Position numbers and translations under genes: made by a program. Shown one piece after another: positions 52,127 to 64,000 of a stretch of 64,000 nucleotides of DNA; position 1 is the first letter of the stretch, and every line of letters starts with the position of its first letter. The notes under the pieces are model-generated. The model saw nothing but the letters and a program-made list of their open reading frames with translations. It was not told the origin of the DNA and ran no database searches. Source of the stretch: Lethocerus indicus (taxonomy: Eukaryota; Arthropoda; Insecta; Hemiptera; Belostomatidae); NCBI GenBank assembly GCA_019843655.1, contig JACDQD010000011.1, positions 4,444,604 to 4,508,603 of the forward strand, in the 5' to 3' direction.

Positions 52127-52315
52127 ATGATTAAGAACGGTCAAATAAGAGCGAATACCAAAACTCTGAGATATAGGCCGAGCAAGTTTTCTAATATGGA
52201 AAGACAACAACAGGTGAACATTGAAGGTGACTTAAATGACTTGAGACTCACAGCGGACGATATTGTACCGGATCTCACTGTATATATACCCGGCGAAGAA
52301 TATTTTAAAATATAA
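52127..52315 (+). other. Small open frame followed by AATAAA, unknown
   Basis: 62 codons; the second half reads NIEGDLNDLRLTADDIVPDL and TVYIPGEEYFKI, acidic and protein-like, with AATAAA about 15 bp after the stop. No promoter and no homologue recognised. Confidence 0.15.
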
Positions 52316-52447
52316 TTGACTATAACAACAATAAAATTACAACGGAGCAGCGTTGTTGATAAATTATAGAATAAAAGAAAATAATATCCAACGTCATTTG
52401 AAATACCATATTTTTTTTTTAATTTTGTGTCTCGCTGCTTTGGTCTT

Positions 52448-52508
52448 TTGCTAGACCGGTTTCGGTTGATTACCTTCCGAAGATGGCGAGCATCCGAAAC
52501 CGGAAATT
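52448..52508 (+). repeat. Dispersed repeat family B, inverted copy pair
   Basis: GACCGGTTTCGGTTGAT is followed by GATGGCGAGCATCCGAAACCGG, so the family B word occurs in both orientations within 60 bp and can form a short hairpin. Confidence 0.45.
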
Positions 52509-55500
52509 ATAGCATCGTTGTCTTAAATCCTCGGAATTATTGTATTTCCGTCATCATATTATCAATGGAATGTATTATCAAGTGGAATAATCATGTCTTA
52601 TTACATTGATAATTGGCCAATACAGGGACGACAATATGCGTATGATTCACTTGGTACTAATGTGATGATTCACTACGGAATATGATATGAAACCACAAGG
52701 AGCTTGAAGCAGGTTGCATTGAGGTGCCTGAGAATAAAATAATTAGAAGGAAGTATTGTAGAAAAGAATTGTACCAACTCTCCAAGGGACGGGTGAAGAT
52801 CTGATTACTGTGGAATGATATACAGAACGCGCGCGGACAACTATAATATTTCGAAATATTACTGCAAAGTTCAGTGTATGAGCGGGCATATTTCACGCCC
52901 GGAATGCGGCCCCATTTTCAAGCCCCGAATAGTCGCATTTTGAACGGTCTAATGAGAAACCGGCGAGACGAACTGAAGGAGATGGTAACGGTTGCGACAG
53001 ACCCGAGCGACCATAGAATACTGGACTAGAACAAACGGGGTTAGGGTGCCAGCCGTTCACTTTCCGCGACCTTCCCCCGAAATCGCCTATATGGACAGAG
53101 GGGGCCTACTTCTAGGGCCCCCGCAGAAAAACCGAAGCGACCGCCGCCCCCAGTATCTACCCCTCTGGCCTCTCCTTTCATACCAGTTACCCAACACCTA
53201 GAATCCAGCCACACAAGTCATTACACACCATCATACAAATTCCTGTTATCACCTAAATATATTACAACCCGGAGAAACAGCTGTTACCTCGATTTGTCTC
53301 CACTAGCTAGAATTAGGAAACCCTCAGAGCCAAAAGGAAATTCTAGGCCCAATAGTGACAATAGAGAGGGTAGAAATAGAAATATATTAGGCGTTACATC
53401 ATCGCTATAGGTCCCTCCCATCCATAACATAATTGGACCATAACAGGATTGTTGAGGACCTCAATAAAAAATAGGGATGATGGTTGGAGGGACTCAGTGC
53501 ACGGGTAGATAACCTGCCAGTTCGTGTCCAGGGCGACATCACCTGGTCATGATCATCACGATGATCACGATGCTTATTTTAACGCACCCAATGTTAAATT
53601 TGTCGTGCAAACCCATTTCTGTGTCTGAAATGAATATGCTTTTTGAATCGATAAATTTTTTCAGTTTCCACGTTGACAGTGTCGGCCACCAAAAGGCCTC
53701 GTCCGCGGGTTGAGAACGGCTTTTTTCAAGTTGTTTAATTTCCATAACCTAAATACTTTCCGAGAAAATCGAGCCACAGACGGCAATGAGTTATGTTTTT
53801 ATTATATGACTTCAAAACCCTTCTATTATTTTTTTGCATTGATTGACAGTACATTACATTTCTTTCGCTGAACTACTTATCTATAATGTCACTCTTTAAT
53901 AATAAAACAGTGTTAATTCGATAAAATTTGATTTTAAGGTGGTTCTGTGATGGGTTTATTCAAAATTAGTTATACAAACGTTAAATTTATCGAAGGTTAA
54001 ATTTTCAGGTTGGAGGAAGCTATTAGCTATCTTAATAAATCTTAATTATTCTAATGTACTAATGCGATTTACACCATTTTGAATTGTGGGTTTACTCATA
54101 GGATATAATTTCTAAAACATTACGACGCGCGTGCCTGAAGTGCATACAAGTAGAGAGTGGACCGCAAACATTCTCCCGGATGCCGTTTCCCACGGTGACC
54201 AAACAACGAGATCTTAAAATTCATAAGGCGTATGTTTCGCAAATTATCAAAAAATGTACACATATGCATAGTCTTAGCAGACTTTTTCAAGATTGCATCA
54301 ACCGTGCGGGTACCTTTTTTGGTAGCAAAATGTTTTGGTAGAGGAGAGGTAGACATGCATCCTACTTTCAAATTTTGAAGTTTTTCGTTACGAGGAACAA
54401 CGTTCCTGAGAAGAACAGAAAATCTGTGACCATGTATAAAATTGTAGCGTTACTTAAGAACAAAATTATCGTAGTTAACCATATACAGCATCTAAAATGC
54501 TTTTTTTTTCTTTTGACTGCTTCAAATTGGACATATATATAAAATTTATAGTACGCTTGTTGGATTCATTAATAGCAATGAAAATATTTCAAAGACATTA
54601 TTTAGAAACTTATACTGGTAAATGGAGTAACATCGCATTAGAATAAAGACAACAAGGTAGTATAATCGCGTGCAATTTTTATTATAATTCACAGCCATGG
54701 CTGCGGGATATATGTTAAACAAGCTCCGAGTGGATTTTGAAACTTGGGTTTATTTATTTAGACGTCCGATAACGATCTGCAGCCGGCTGAATAATTGTTA
54801 TAACTGAGCCTTTTGAGTCGCGAAGGTGTGAAAGCCGCATTTGCATTAATTGCCCCGTTAATACCAGAAATCCGCCTACTGCTTCTTACCCAGCGTGGAA
54901 ACTCATTCTCGGCACCCACACGGTGATCTTTCTGAAATATTTTGATTATTAGTTCACGTCCCATAGCTCGTTGGGAGATTAATGAAGGATACGCCAAAGG
55001 TGAACTCCCGATATAGGAGCGCGCGCCGCTCTTAAATGTGCTCTTTGCAATTACCGTCCGAAGATTTATCGATACCCGCGGAAAACAAAGAGTAATTTAG
55101 ATACCGATCGGGGGCCCAACTACTCTGTAATTCATTTGGGACAGTGCAATCAATTTCAAAGATATCGGAACCGTATATTTGCCAAAAGTAAGTGATATAT
55201 GTATATTAAAAAATTTCCTCTCATTTGGCACGCGGCTTCTGCTCTCCGCCATCGTCAGTAGAAATCTGTTGGTAGTAGAGTAGTTTACAAACCAACCTGT
55301 ACACTAGACAATGTGATATTACAGCTGTACAATTTTAGTACAATATTTACTTTCAATGGGCTGTTAATGACCTTATGGCGATAATTTTATGAATTCTGAT
55401 ATTTTACATTACATTTTAATGAGTTCTCTCAACGTTAATAAATAATTTTTTGATATAGAATAAGCATTGAAGTATTTTTGAAAAGAGAATTATTAGCAAT

Positions 55501-57035
55501 ATTCAGGTGCGGCAAGGACCAAACCTGACCAATTTGAAAATATGATCATATTGCGCATTTAAAAAATCCACATTTAAAATCATTTTTAAATTTTTAATAA
55601 TCATAAGAATTCGTTACATATTTTAGTAATTTCATTTTGATTATTTTTATCCCGTTGACACCTTGAAATGGAGGTTTCCCAATCATGCTCCCAGCAGGTT
55701 GTTTTGGACAGAACCCCTGAAGAAAATCCGGGAATGGGTGGAGCTGCCCGTTTCGAATTTATTGGGACCGATTATAACTTCTCAGACGACTGGCCTATTC
55801 CTCGAAACCATTTGATTTTGCGGCGAAATGAAAAGTGCGTATTAGGCGCGAAAACGTTTTGAAATAGGCATCTTGTTTCATGATAAATCTGTGCTCTTTT
55901 GTGGTTTATTAGCCCATTTCTGGTCTGCAGTCTTTTAGAGCCATGATCAGGGTAATCTGTGAATCCCTGAGCAGAATTCCATCCAGGAAATTTTAAAAAT
56001 TATGCCTTTGGTACGAGCGGACAATTGTATAACTTCACTGTAAATGCTAACATTGAGCGTGATTTTATTTCAACTTCATATTATTCCGATACAATTATCA
56101 GAGGTTATTTTCCTCCACTTCTGTTAGAGCATAGCGTTTGAATTACACGTTCGCATAACTCTAGTTACGTGATTGTCTATCCGTATTCGTTAAAACCGAA
56201 GCAACATTTTCCTTCAGCGTATCAATTTGTTCAATCCGGCCCTGCACTTATCCCTGAAAGAGGTCTTTATCCCCGGCGGGATGTCGCAATCGAATTTCTG
56301 TTCGGGAACGTTTTTTTCAACTTTAATATATATTTTTTTGTCCCGCTTCCCGTCGCCATTCTCATAGTCGACCCCTATTTGAAACTGAGGCTGTGTGAAT
56401 GCGGTTGAGTGTAACCGAATAAGTGGCCTGTAATATCATAGTTGTAATATGATTTTCTTTTTCTACACATCGCGGACTACGAAGGCTGGCGTCCGGTGCC
56501 CCGTCGAGTCGTTTTTCCCGGCCGAAATGCGAAATCAATTCCGAAATTATGTTATAATAGATGCATCGGTTTCCCAGATACTTGATAATACAGTCCCACA
56601 AAGGATACATTTCTGCCGGCAGGAATAATTTCAGAGTCCGTACAAATTTAGTCGTAAATTTCTGGGGCACTTTGTTTCCACTCCAAACTTCGTTCGGTCG
56701 CCCACAGGTGTCCATTCAATGGATTAGACAGACTTTTCTTTTGGAGACAGTTTTCAGATGTTCCAATGTACCGAAATTAATAATAAAGATAAATTAATAA
56801 AGCTATCGCGTGAAGATTAGAAAATAATGACCACCTGACTATACCATATATAGAAAATACCGGGTAGTTCCGGAACAAGCGGCGTATCTAGTTGTACGAA
56901 CTCTGTCATTACCGTTACAGTAAATAACGTTTTCAATTAGTGTGTACTCTTGTCTTAGTATTATATAAGCAGTCAATGGATCTTCATTGCCTTACTCTTA
57001 ATTAAAATTAAGAATTCTTAATCAGAAGCAAGATC

Positions 57036-57700
57036 TCAGAATTTTCTCTCTGTATAAAACCTCTGGTAAGCGTTTTTTTTATTGTATAACTGATTTGATA
57101 TCATTTCCGTGCATCTTGAGTCAGAAGAGCCCACGTAAGTTGTTTGCTGTCCACTCGCACACACACAGCACTGCGATTTTAAAACACCTGTCTGCACTAC
57201 AAAACTGTCCACTGTCGCTGTATCACTATTGTTTAACGTATCATCGTCATTCATCGTTCGCTGGGCCAACTACACTTTCACTTATCGGGGTTAAACCCAG
57301 CCGGCAGTGCGGACACTCGTTCTGGTGGTACGCCCTTAGGTTTTACCGGGGATTCGGGGATGATAGACCACTGAGGGATGCTTTGGATCTTCTCCACTGT
57401 ATGTTTCTCCATCATTCGTTCTGCGACGTCTGTTAGTCCAGACCTCTCGTCGGGGTATCTCTCGACCCTCGCGTGCCTTAATAGGCCGGCCTCCGATGTC
57501 TCAATACCGCGATGGAATTTCGATTAGTATTTTCTACTAATCTCTATTCCACCGGTGTTTGCAACGTGCGCTGGTTCGTGTTGGTTCTCTTTTTTTTACG
57601 AATGGGATATCGCATCTATCATTTTCTCCCGTATCTCCGCCGGGATCGGCTTGTGATCCCATTCGGTTGCGATAAATCTCCGAAGGATACCAATTATATT
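57036..57700 (-). pseudogene. Possible decayed coding segment, unknown origin
   Basis: On the minus strand three protein-like open stretches follow one another in different frames. One ends at 57537 (…KKREPTRTSARCKHRWNRD); one spans 57523-57278 (81 residues from stop to stop, with VERYPDERSGLTDVAERMME and PVKPKGVPPERVSALPAG); one spans 57269-57036 (NDDDTLNNSDTATVDSFVVQ and CCVCASG). The look is of a broken reading frame, perhaps from a transposon, but no domain is recognised and chance open frames are possible. Confidence 0.2.
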
Positions 57701-57984
57701 ACAAACGATTTCGTTTTTATAAGAGAATTGAACTGAATACCGGTACCGTACTTCCATTTATGAGCTCCGTTACTTAGTCTGGGGTAATTGAAAATATCCT
57801 TAACTCAATCTGAGTTAATGATGTAATTCTGTCCTGCTATCTATTCCACTCACCATTTCAACTTATCGGACGGTTTAATATGGTTATGAAAAAACTGCTC
57901 ATTTAGTAGACAATAATCATAGACATCAAATTCAATTAAGATTTTTTTATTTTAATCTCCTTTACAGTTCCAGAGAATGTAAGC

Positions 57985-57986
<2 letters not shown>

Positions 57987-58036
<50 letters not shown>
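57987..58036. repeat. (TA)n microsatellite
   Basis: About 25 TA units. Confidence 0.95.
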
Positions 58037-58039
<3 letters not shown>

Positions 58040-61000
58040 GCTTCCTAATCTACAGACGTTTTTGGCAGAAATTCCGCAGGGGGGTTCGAGTGAATTTCTA
58101 GCGGGGGTGTGTTCAATTTAAGAACGAGAGCACGCACGGTGGCCCGCGTTGTCGCCGCCCGTCCCAATATGGCAACTTGGAAAGCCCCGTAGGATAAACA
58201 AAGGGTACAAATTGCCGCTTACGGAGCTCCCGCCTGTTATAAATTACGGGCCCGAATATATCCCACGCCCCGTTCCGAATCGGATTTACCGTGCTGTGGC
58301 CGGCATAAAAACTGCCAATGCGATAAATTCAAACCAGAATTCATACGGTTCTGGTTCTGGCTGGTACCGAGTGACCCCGCAGACCTCGGCCGACCGAATT
58401 CTATATTTCTCGCCGGCGAGCCTTTCTATTCTTACAGTGATGTCAGTTCTCGGCAATTCCCTACGAAGGAAAAAGGCGATACCCGCAAGCTATGCGAATA
58501 AATAACAAGCGACATATTTTTTGAAGCGTGCCTTTATTTAAAGTGGTTTGGTACGGAGGTGGTAGGACACCTCTGTGATTTTGAGTGCCAGATTTCCGAT
58601 ATATACTCAGCCGAAGGGGAAGATTAGTATTTTTATTATTGAGATAATGATTGTAAATCATTGCTAATCCATCAAATACACACTAGCCTAAATTGTGGTC
58701 CAAAAATTGGGAAGTATAGTTGAAACAAATAACATATTATTTTACATTATATGTGTAAGTAGTGTTATTATATGGCGGTTGCGTAATACAGTATTGGTGA
58801 CTAACCAGGGCTTGTTTAAAGCATGTGCGATAGGTGGGATTTGTCTGGCTACCGTGTTTCGCAAACCTCCGAAACATAGTACGATTTTTAAAAATAATCA
58901 TGCGGAATATTTTATATATTTTAAGAAGATTTGTATTCACTTAAAGCCCGAAGGTAGTTGAATAACGTTGTTATCGGTCAGGGTTTGGAAATCCAATTAT
59001 CCGCCTCCCCCCACCGTCTCCTCGGGAGAGGACTGTTTGTTTGGTCCATTGAAATACAGACTGGCGATAAATTCAGGACAATAATTACCGGGGAAGATAA
59101 GGAAAAAATATTTTACCATTGCAGAAGTCCCGCTGAATATTGCGGTTGCCTGGTACCCAATAGGAATTGTCCGTTTGACACTGGTTTCGAAATCTTAATT
59201 AGAATCTAGAAGATATAGAACGAACGGACAAAATGATAGCGCAAGTCCGTCCGCGGAAACGTGCCAATTATTTTCTCTGCATTCAATCTTCACACCGGGC
59301 TGCCAACCCGATTTCTTAATTAACGTTCGGGGTCCAGATCAAATACCAATTAAACGAGCGCACAGCCTGTTGGGTAAATGAAAGGTAAAGATTACAAATT
59401 GAATTACTATTTATAATAAGCGCTGCTTTAATTAACGCCGACCTTACCGAGGTCGACCCAAGAAGGTTGCTTTTATTTATAATATTAGAAATATTGCAAG
59501 GTTTTCAACCGTTCCATTTCAACAACGTGATTATCGCCTCTCGATGGTCTGGTTTCGTCTGTTATCTATATGACCGGACAGGCAGTGAAACGGCAGACAC
59601 CAACTATAGACTATAGATAAATAAAATATATATGTTGATATGTAAAGATCAATTGCGAAATTTCAATATTTTGAAAAATTCAGAGCCCCAAAAACCTAGC
59701 GAGGTGAGAAGGAGGTAGATGTTATATTATTATTTTTATTTAAAAATTAAATATATTCACACAATATTTCGCACATATCCTGCTCCCCTTGGCCCAGACC
59801 GGCCTTTTTTTCCGACAGTAGGTCCCATTAAGGTACCGTTTGGCACGTACGCGGGTAAAGAGGTTCCTAACCAACCCCTTGGGGTCCATAACAGTTTCCT
59901 TTTTTTTATTATCTAGATCGGAGATAACCACTAATTTGCACGTTGCTAGGGTTGTCCGGCCAACCGTGGCCCACAGCTCGTTCCGTTGTCGGGAGTAATT
60001 GCGACACGCGTCGATAGCAATTGAATCCGTCCGTGAAAAGAAAACACGCCTGGCAAAATACAGTGCAATTTTCGATGCCTTATTATGTCCACAAATGCCA
60101 ATTCCCAGGTTCATTGATTTTTCCAATTCCTTATATTGGTACTTTCTTTAAGCACAGTATTACCTGTATTTGTTCTTTTAGACACATAACTATGTGGCAT
60201 ATAAATGTATAACGGTATATACATTTTTCTCATTATTCTGTCACTTGTTTTTCCTCAAATAAATGAAATATTAATTAAATGTATATTATTGAGAACCTCA
60301 CGCTTATGGGCCCCGTAAGAATAGGTCGCGTAACGGCCATTAAAATAGACGTAGATTTATTTTATGGGGTTGGTGAACGTTCTTACGCCTACACCCGCCG
60401 CGTAGATCATATTATTCCGTTAGCGTCGGGAAGCACGTGGGTTTGAACCGGTTGGGGTTTTTCGCCGTACTCAGTAGTAGTATTCCGTTAGTGGACTAAT
60501 GAGGCACTTATCGGACGGAGCGTTACTGAACCCAGAAGTGACCTCTCGTCACAGCAGTGGGCGTCAGGGCGCCCTTAGTCAACAATTACCGTTTGAACAA
60601 CTGCTGAAAAAGAAAAGACCAGTAAATTAAGAGTATGAAAGTATGCAATTTTCGAAGTTGGCAGTGGCCCATGCTGTTACAATCTAAATATGGCCAAAGC
60701 TAAAACCCGAATGGCAGGCTGGAGCGAGTAGTAGCATCGCCGGGTTTAGCCACAGATCGGAGACGAGGATTTATGTATCGAGCCCGGGGCCTGAATTATG
60801 CGGCCGGCGACCAAAAAGGCGGCCTACCAGCGATATTAGCGTTCGCCTAATTGTTAAATACGGTGCGTGTCCCCCCCCCTAGGGGGGAAGAATAAATACC
60901 ACTGGACCGGCCACCTACAATGGCTCCGTTTGGATTTCGGAGAATCCGTTTGGGCGCGATTGGTTCGAACAATGGATCGAAGAACGGAACGTACCCGGGG

Positions 61001-61119
61001 GAGCAGATGATCGTAAGAAACCAACCGGGGACCCGCCTACGCCTGAGACAACGCTCTCAAGACCTTCTAGTGGCATTTTATCAAAAAATTACTGAGACAC
61101 GATTACGAGATTAGTTTCG

Positions 61120-61200
61120 TAGTTTTCTCGGTTTTCAGTCTCCTATCGCTGGTTGGATCTTCGGCCGCTCGCCATCTTCACTAGGGCGCTCTTTTTATCA
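61120..61200 (+). repeat. Dispersed repeat family B, diverged copy
   Basis: CTCGGTTTTCAGTC and then TCGGCCGCTCGCCATCTTCACTAGGGCG, like the copy at 44993-45035. Confidence 0.35.
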
Positions 61201-61816
61201 GTAGGGTCATGACTAACTGTGGTTGTCGGGGAACCTGTCCGACAGTCAGTATGCTCCACAAGCGACCAATGTGCCAGTGTGATTCACCTCCCTACCGGCA
61301 AATATACCCGCTGAATATGGCGAGCAGACGGAACCGGTCTAGGAGGAGAGGAAACCTGCGAGAGGAGACAGAAGATACGGTATTCCAAACCATCTCAGTT
61401 GTTCGGGAAACATAACAAACGTTAAGGGTTGAACAAAGAATGTGTACGCACTTATCCAAGGATCGTTGTTGTGAAACTTCGCTCCAGATTCCACTTTCAG
61501 AATTTGAATAGTTTCTTTTACATAATACTTCAACCGCTCTCACCCCTTCGAAACAGATCCGCCCTTGACTTCGTGCCGCAGAATTTAAGCAGCAGGAGCG
61601 TGAAACAGGGACTATTTTCCTTTGCGGGTATATCATTATAAAGTGTGCGGCCGGGTTGAGCAACGCCGTTTCTTTGTTAACACTACCCGCGTTTTTAATT
61701 AAACAACTGACCCCGTCGGCTGAAATTTTAAAGGCGGCGAGCCTTATATTCCCGGGCCTAACCTTTTACAAATTACACCCCATTTCAGAGAGCGTTAAAA
61801 TAAGTGTTCTTTTTTA

Positions 61817-61860
61817 TCTCTCTCCCTCCCTCCCTCCCTCCTCTCTCTCTCTCTCTCTCT
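61817..61860. repeat. CTCC/CT compound microsatellite
   Basis: CCCT tetramer units run into a pure CT array. Confidence 0.93.
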
Positions 61861-62730
61861 TGGCGTTGCGACACCCACCAGGCGACGATGCCTTTGCTCC
61901 AGTTTCCTATCCTCGGGTCGGTCACGTCGCGGCTCAGACACGTTGGGCAGAAATTGACATACGCATAATGGAGCGGACGCGAGCGGCTTCGACCGCTTTT
62001 TTGTTTGCGTCCTTGCATTTTAAAACGGCCGGCGGCGTGAGAAAGGCTCATAGAAAATGAGCGGCTGGAGGGGCTATTTACACTGCAGGACTAAGATTAG
62101 CTATTCTGCCGGCGATAGCCCAACAACTTTTAACACCTGCAAAAAAATAAACGGCTTCGCGAATGAAGAAACTCCATTTTAAAAGGCGCATAAAAGTGTA
62201 CCCTTGTACAGGGTTATAATTTTCTTTTCCGAGTATAAAATAACGCGGTAGGAAACATAATGCAGTCTACACATTTCTTACACAAACATTTGAACTCGCA
62301 ATGACCTACAGAATCGATTAAAGGGGGTTGGCCTAGCTTTGTAAAATCGAACGTCTAGTTCGGGCTTCCGACCATTAAATTCCGGCCCCTTTATAAGGCT
62401 TTGGTTATCGAGGTTGAAGTTTGGTTGGGGACTCCATTAGTTCTAAATTTAGTCTTCTAATTCTTTAGTTTTAAATAAGTTTAAGGGCATCATCGGCCAA
62501 TATTGAATCAGAAATCAGAATTTATATCGTTTCAATAATCAAACGAACAATTTACTAAAACCAGGTCACATTAAGAGATAACAGGGGTGTGACATAAAAG
62601 AGAGATGAGCTTGCAATCATACTGAAAAGTATATGTCATTGCCACTATATTGACAAATTGGTAGATATATGGCTGTATTTGGTGCATTATATTCATAATA
62701 CGATTATAGGTATCTAAATATTTATAACAA

Positions 62731-62731
<1 letters not shown>

Positions 62732-62773
<42 letters not shown>
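62732..62773. repeat. (CT)n microsatellite
   Basis: About 20 CT units, then CACACGACACACAC. Confidence 0.95.
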
Positions 62774-62777
<4 letters not shown>

Positions 62778-64000
62778 ACACGACACACACTCCGATTCAT
62801 ATTTCACCACGGCCGATAGAGAAAGTGGTACGTTGTGGCTGTTTGTGTTTTTTCTTATAAAGATTTTATTATTTCTCGTTTTGAAGGGAAAATGCCGTCG
62901 GAGCAGTCGGCCGTGGGAGACTCCTTTGCATACTCGCAAATGCATGCGGTCGGAATTAAATCATAGAGTCGGTTAGCATTGACACGGAATAAAATGCGCG
63001 GAACCTTGATGACCGCAAAAACGTTGTCAATTGGAATTTATTTTGTTTTCCCCTCTATTTAATTGCCGGGTTCATTAGTTGGATTTTCGTATTGAGTCAG
63101 CTCGAAACAGAGAATACATATAAAGTATTATTTACAAACGGTTTTATTGGTGGACCGTCGGATGCTTAGGAGAAGTCCTTATCTCCATTTTAACTGGAAA
63201 AAATCTTAACGATGTCTATAATTTTTAACAAAGCTTTGGTTATTAAATTATTTTTTTAATTGATCCGAGCGTCAATTCAGAAATTATTTTATACATTACA
63301 GTTGGGCTCGAGTGGGATATTACAATGAAACTGCAAGAACAAAGCGAGGATCAGTTTTATAATGAACGGAGCGTGTAAATCAATTTTCCCAGGCATTAAG
63401 CCGGTGAAGTTCAGGCGCGGTCAGGTAACTTCCCGTAAGGTGAGATTCCTCGTGCCGTATCAAGATCAGAGGTGCTCGCTCTTCCCTTGTAATTAACCCA
63501 ATGAGTCGAGGGGCACACTTGCGGGTCGTACTGTACAATTAGCCGGTATCGGAGCTCGGTACCGGTACCCTCGTTAACACCTGCCCCCTGCCTTTGGAAT
63601 GCAACGGAATTAAACTAACAATAAAATCAATTCGGCCTCTAAAATTTCGAACATCTTAAATGAAAATCATATAATTTCTGTCGCTAGTCCAGTTCTATGT
63701 TATAGAGGTTTCGGCATCTTCCCACCGTAGTAGCATTTAATTATTATTTACCTACCTGTAGAAGTAACAAATGCACTGTCATTTTCTTAATGGATATCAA
63801 TATCGATGCCTAATTTTCAGAAGCGATGTCGCATTTTATGGTCCTACAGAATAAGACGTAATGAGACATTTTTTAAATGTTAAATACAAATACGGCGAGG
63901 CTTAATGAGCACAAAGGAACGAAAACAGTTCGCATATAAAGGGAAACGAGTAGGGAAGACTAAGTAGCCGGTCCGGATCGGTCACATAACAATACTTTCT

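Larger units (their letters stand above)
47450..64000. other. Gene-poor stretch to the right edge
   Basis: AT-rich with TA arrays at 48980, 51562 and 57987, CT arrays at 61817 and 62732, and family B words at 52.4, 55.2 and 61.1 kb. GC-rich islands lie at about 49730-49950, 50380-50540, 52990-53180, 58080-58420, 59770-59890, 60690-61060 and 61890-62040. Apart from the weak candidates listed, no gene is seen. Confidence 0.55.

Noticed and set aside
1..64000. tRNA, rRNA, CRISPR or bacterial operon features
   Set aside because: No TTCGANTC-type tRNA arm with a matching cloverleaf, no rRNA segments, no spaced direct repeats and no tightly packed genes were seen.

Overview
The window looks like nuclear DNA of an arthropod, most likely an insect. 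It has a split gene with GT-AG introns for an RR-2 (Rebers-Riddiford) cuticular protein, long TA and CT/GA microsatellites, scattered degenerate repeats, and an AT-rich background broken by short CpG-rich islands. The species cannot be told from the sequence alone. Nothing bacterial or viral was seen.

Only one gene can be read with confidence. It is on the minus strand. The coding part runs from an ATG at 17811 down to a TAA at 11781, in four exons: 17797-17811, 14006-14273, 12103-13397 and 11781-12026. All splice phases agree. The gene starts with a five-codon exon (MALIK) that joins, across a 3.5 kb intron, to [13 protein letters not shown], giving a complete signal peptide. A TATA box lies at 18024-18031 with a GA-rich tract upstream of it, and a polyadenylation signal at 10756-10761 implies a 3' UTR of about 1 kb. 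The mature protein (about 590 residues) has a Gly/Tyr/Ala/Ser-rich start, a long array of [13 protein letters not shown] repeats, a GYGAGYG block and a C-terminal RR-2 chitin-binding domain. The repeat exon carries three single-base losses that cancel out to restore the frame. They are more likely consensus errors in GC-rich repeat DNA than real lesions, but this needs checking.

Regions: 1-10.7 kb is AT-rich non-coding DNA with two TA arrays and repeat copies. 10.7-18.1 kb is the cuticular protein gene. 18.1-64 kb is a gene-poor tract holding microsatellites, at least two dispersed repeat families, a 234 bp fold-back element, a diverged 100 bp duplication, CpG-rich islands, and a few weak coding candidates. 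The best of those candidates is a 48 bp plus-strand exon-like segment at 38777-38824. Most open frames in the gene-poor part look like chance and were left out.
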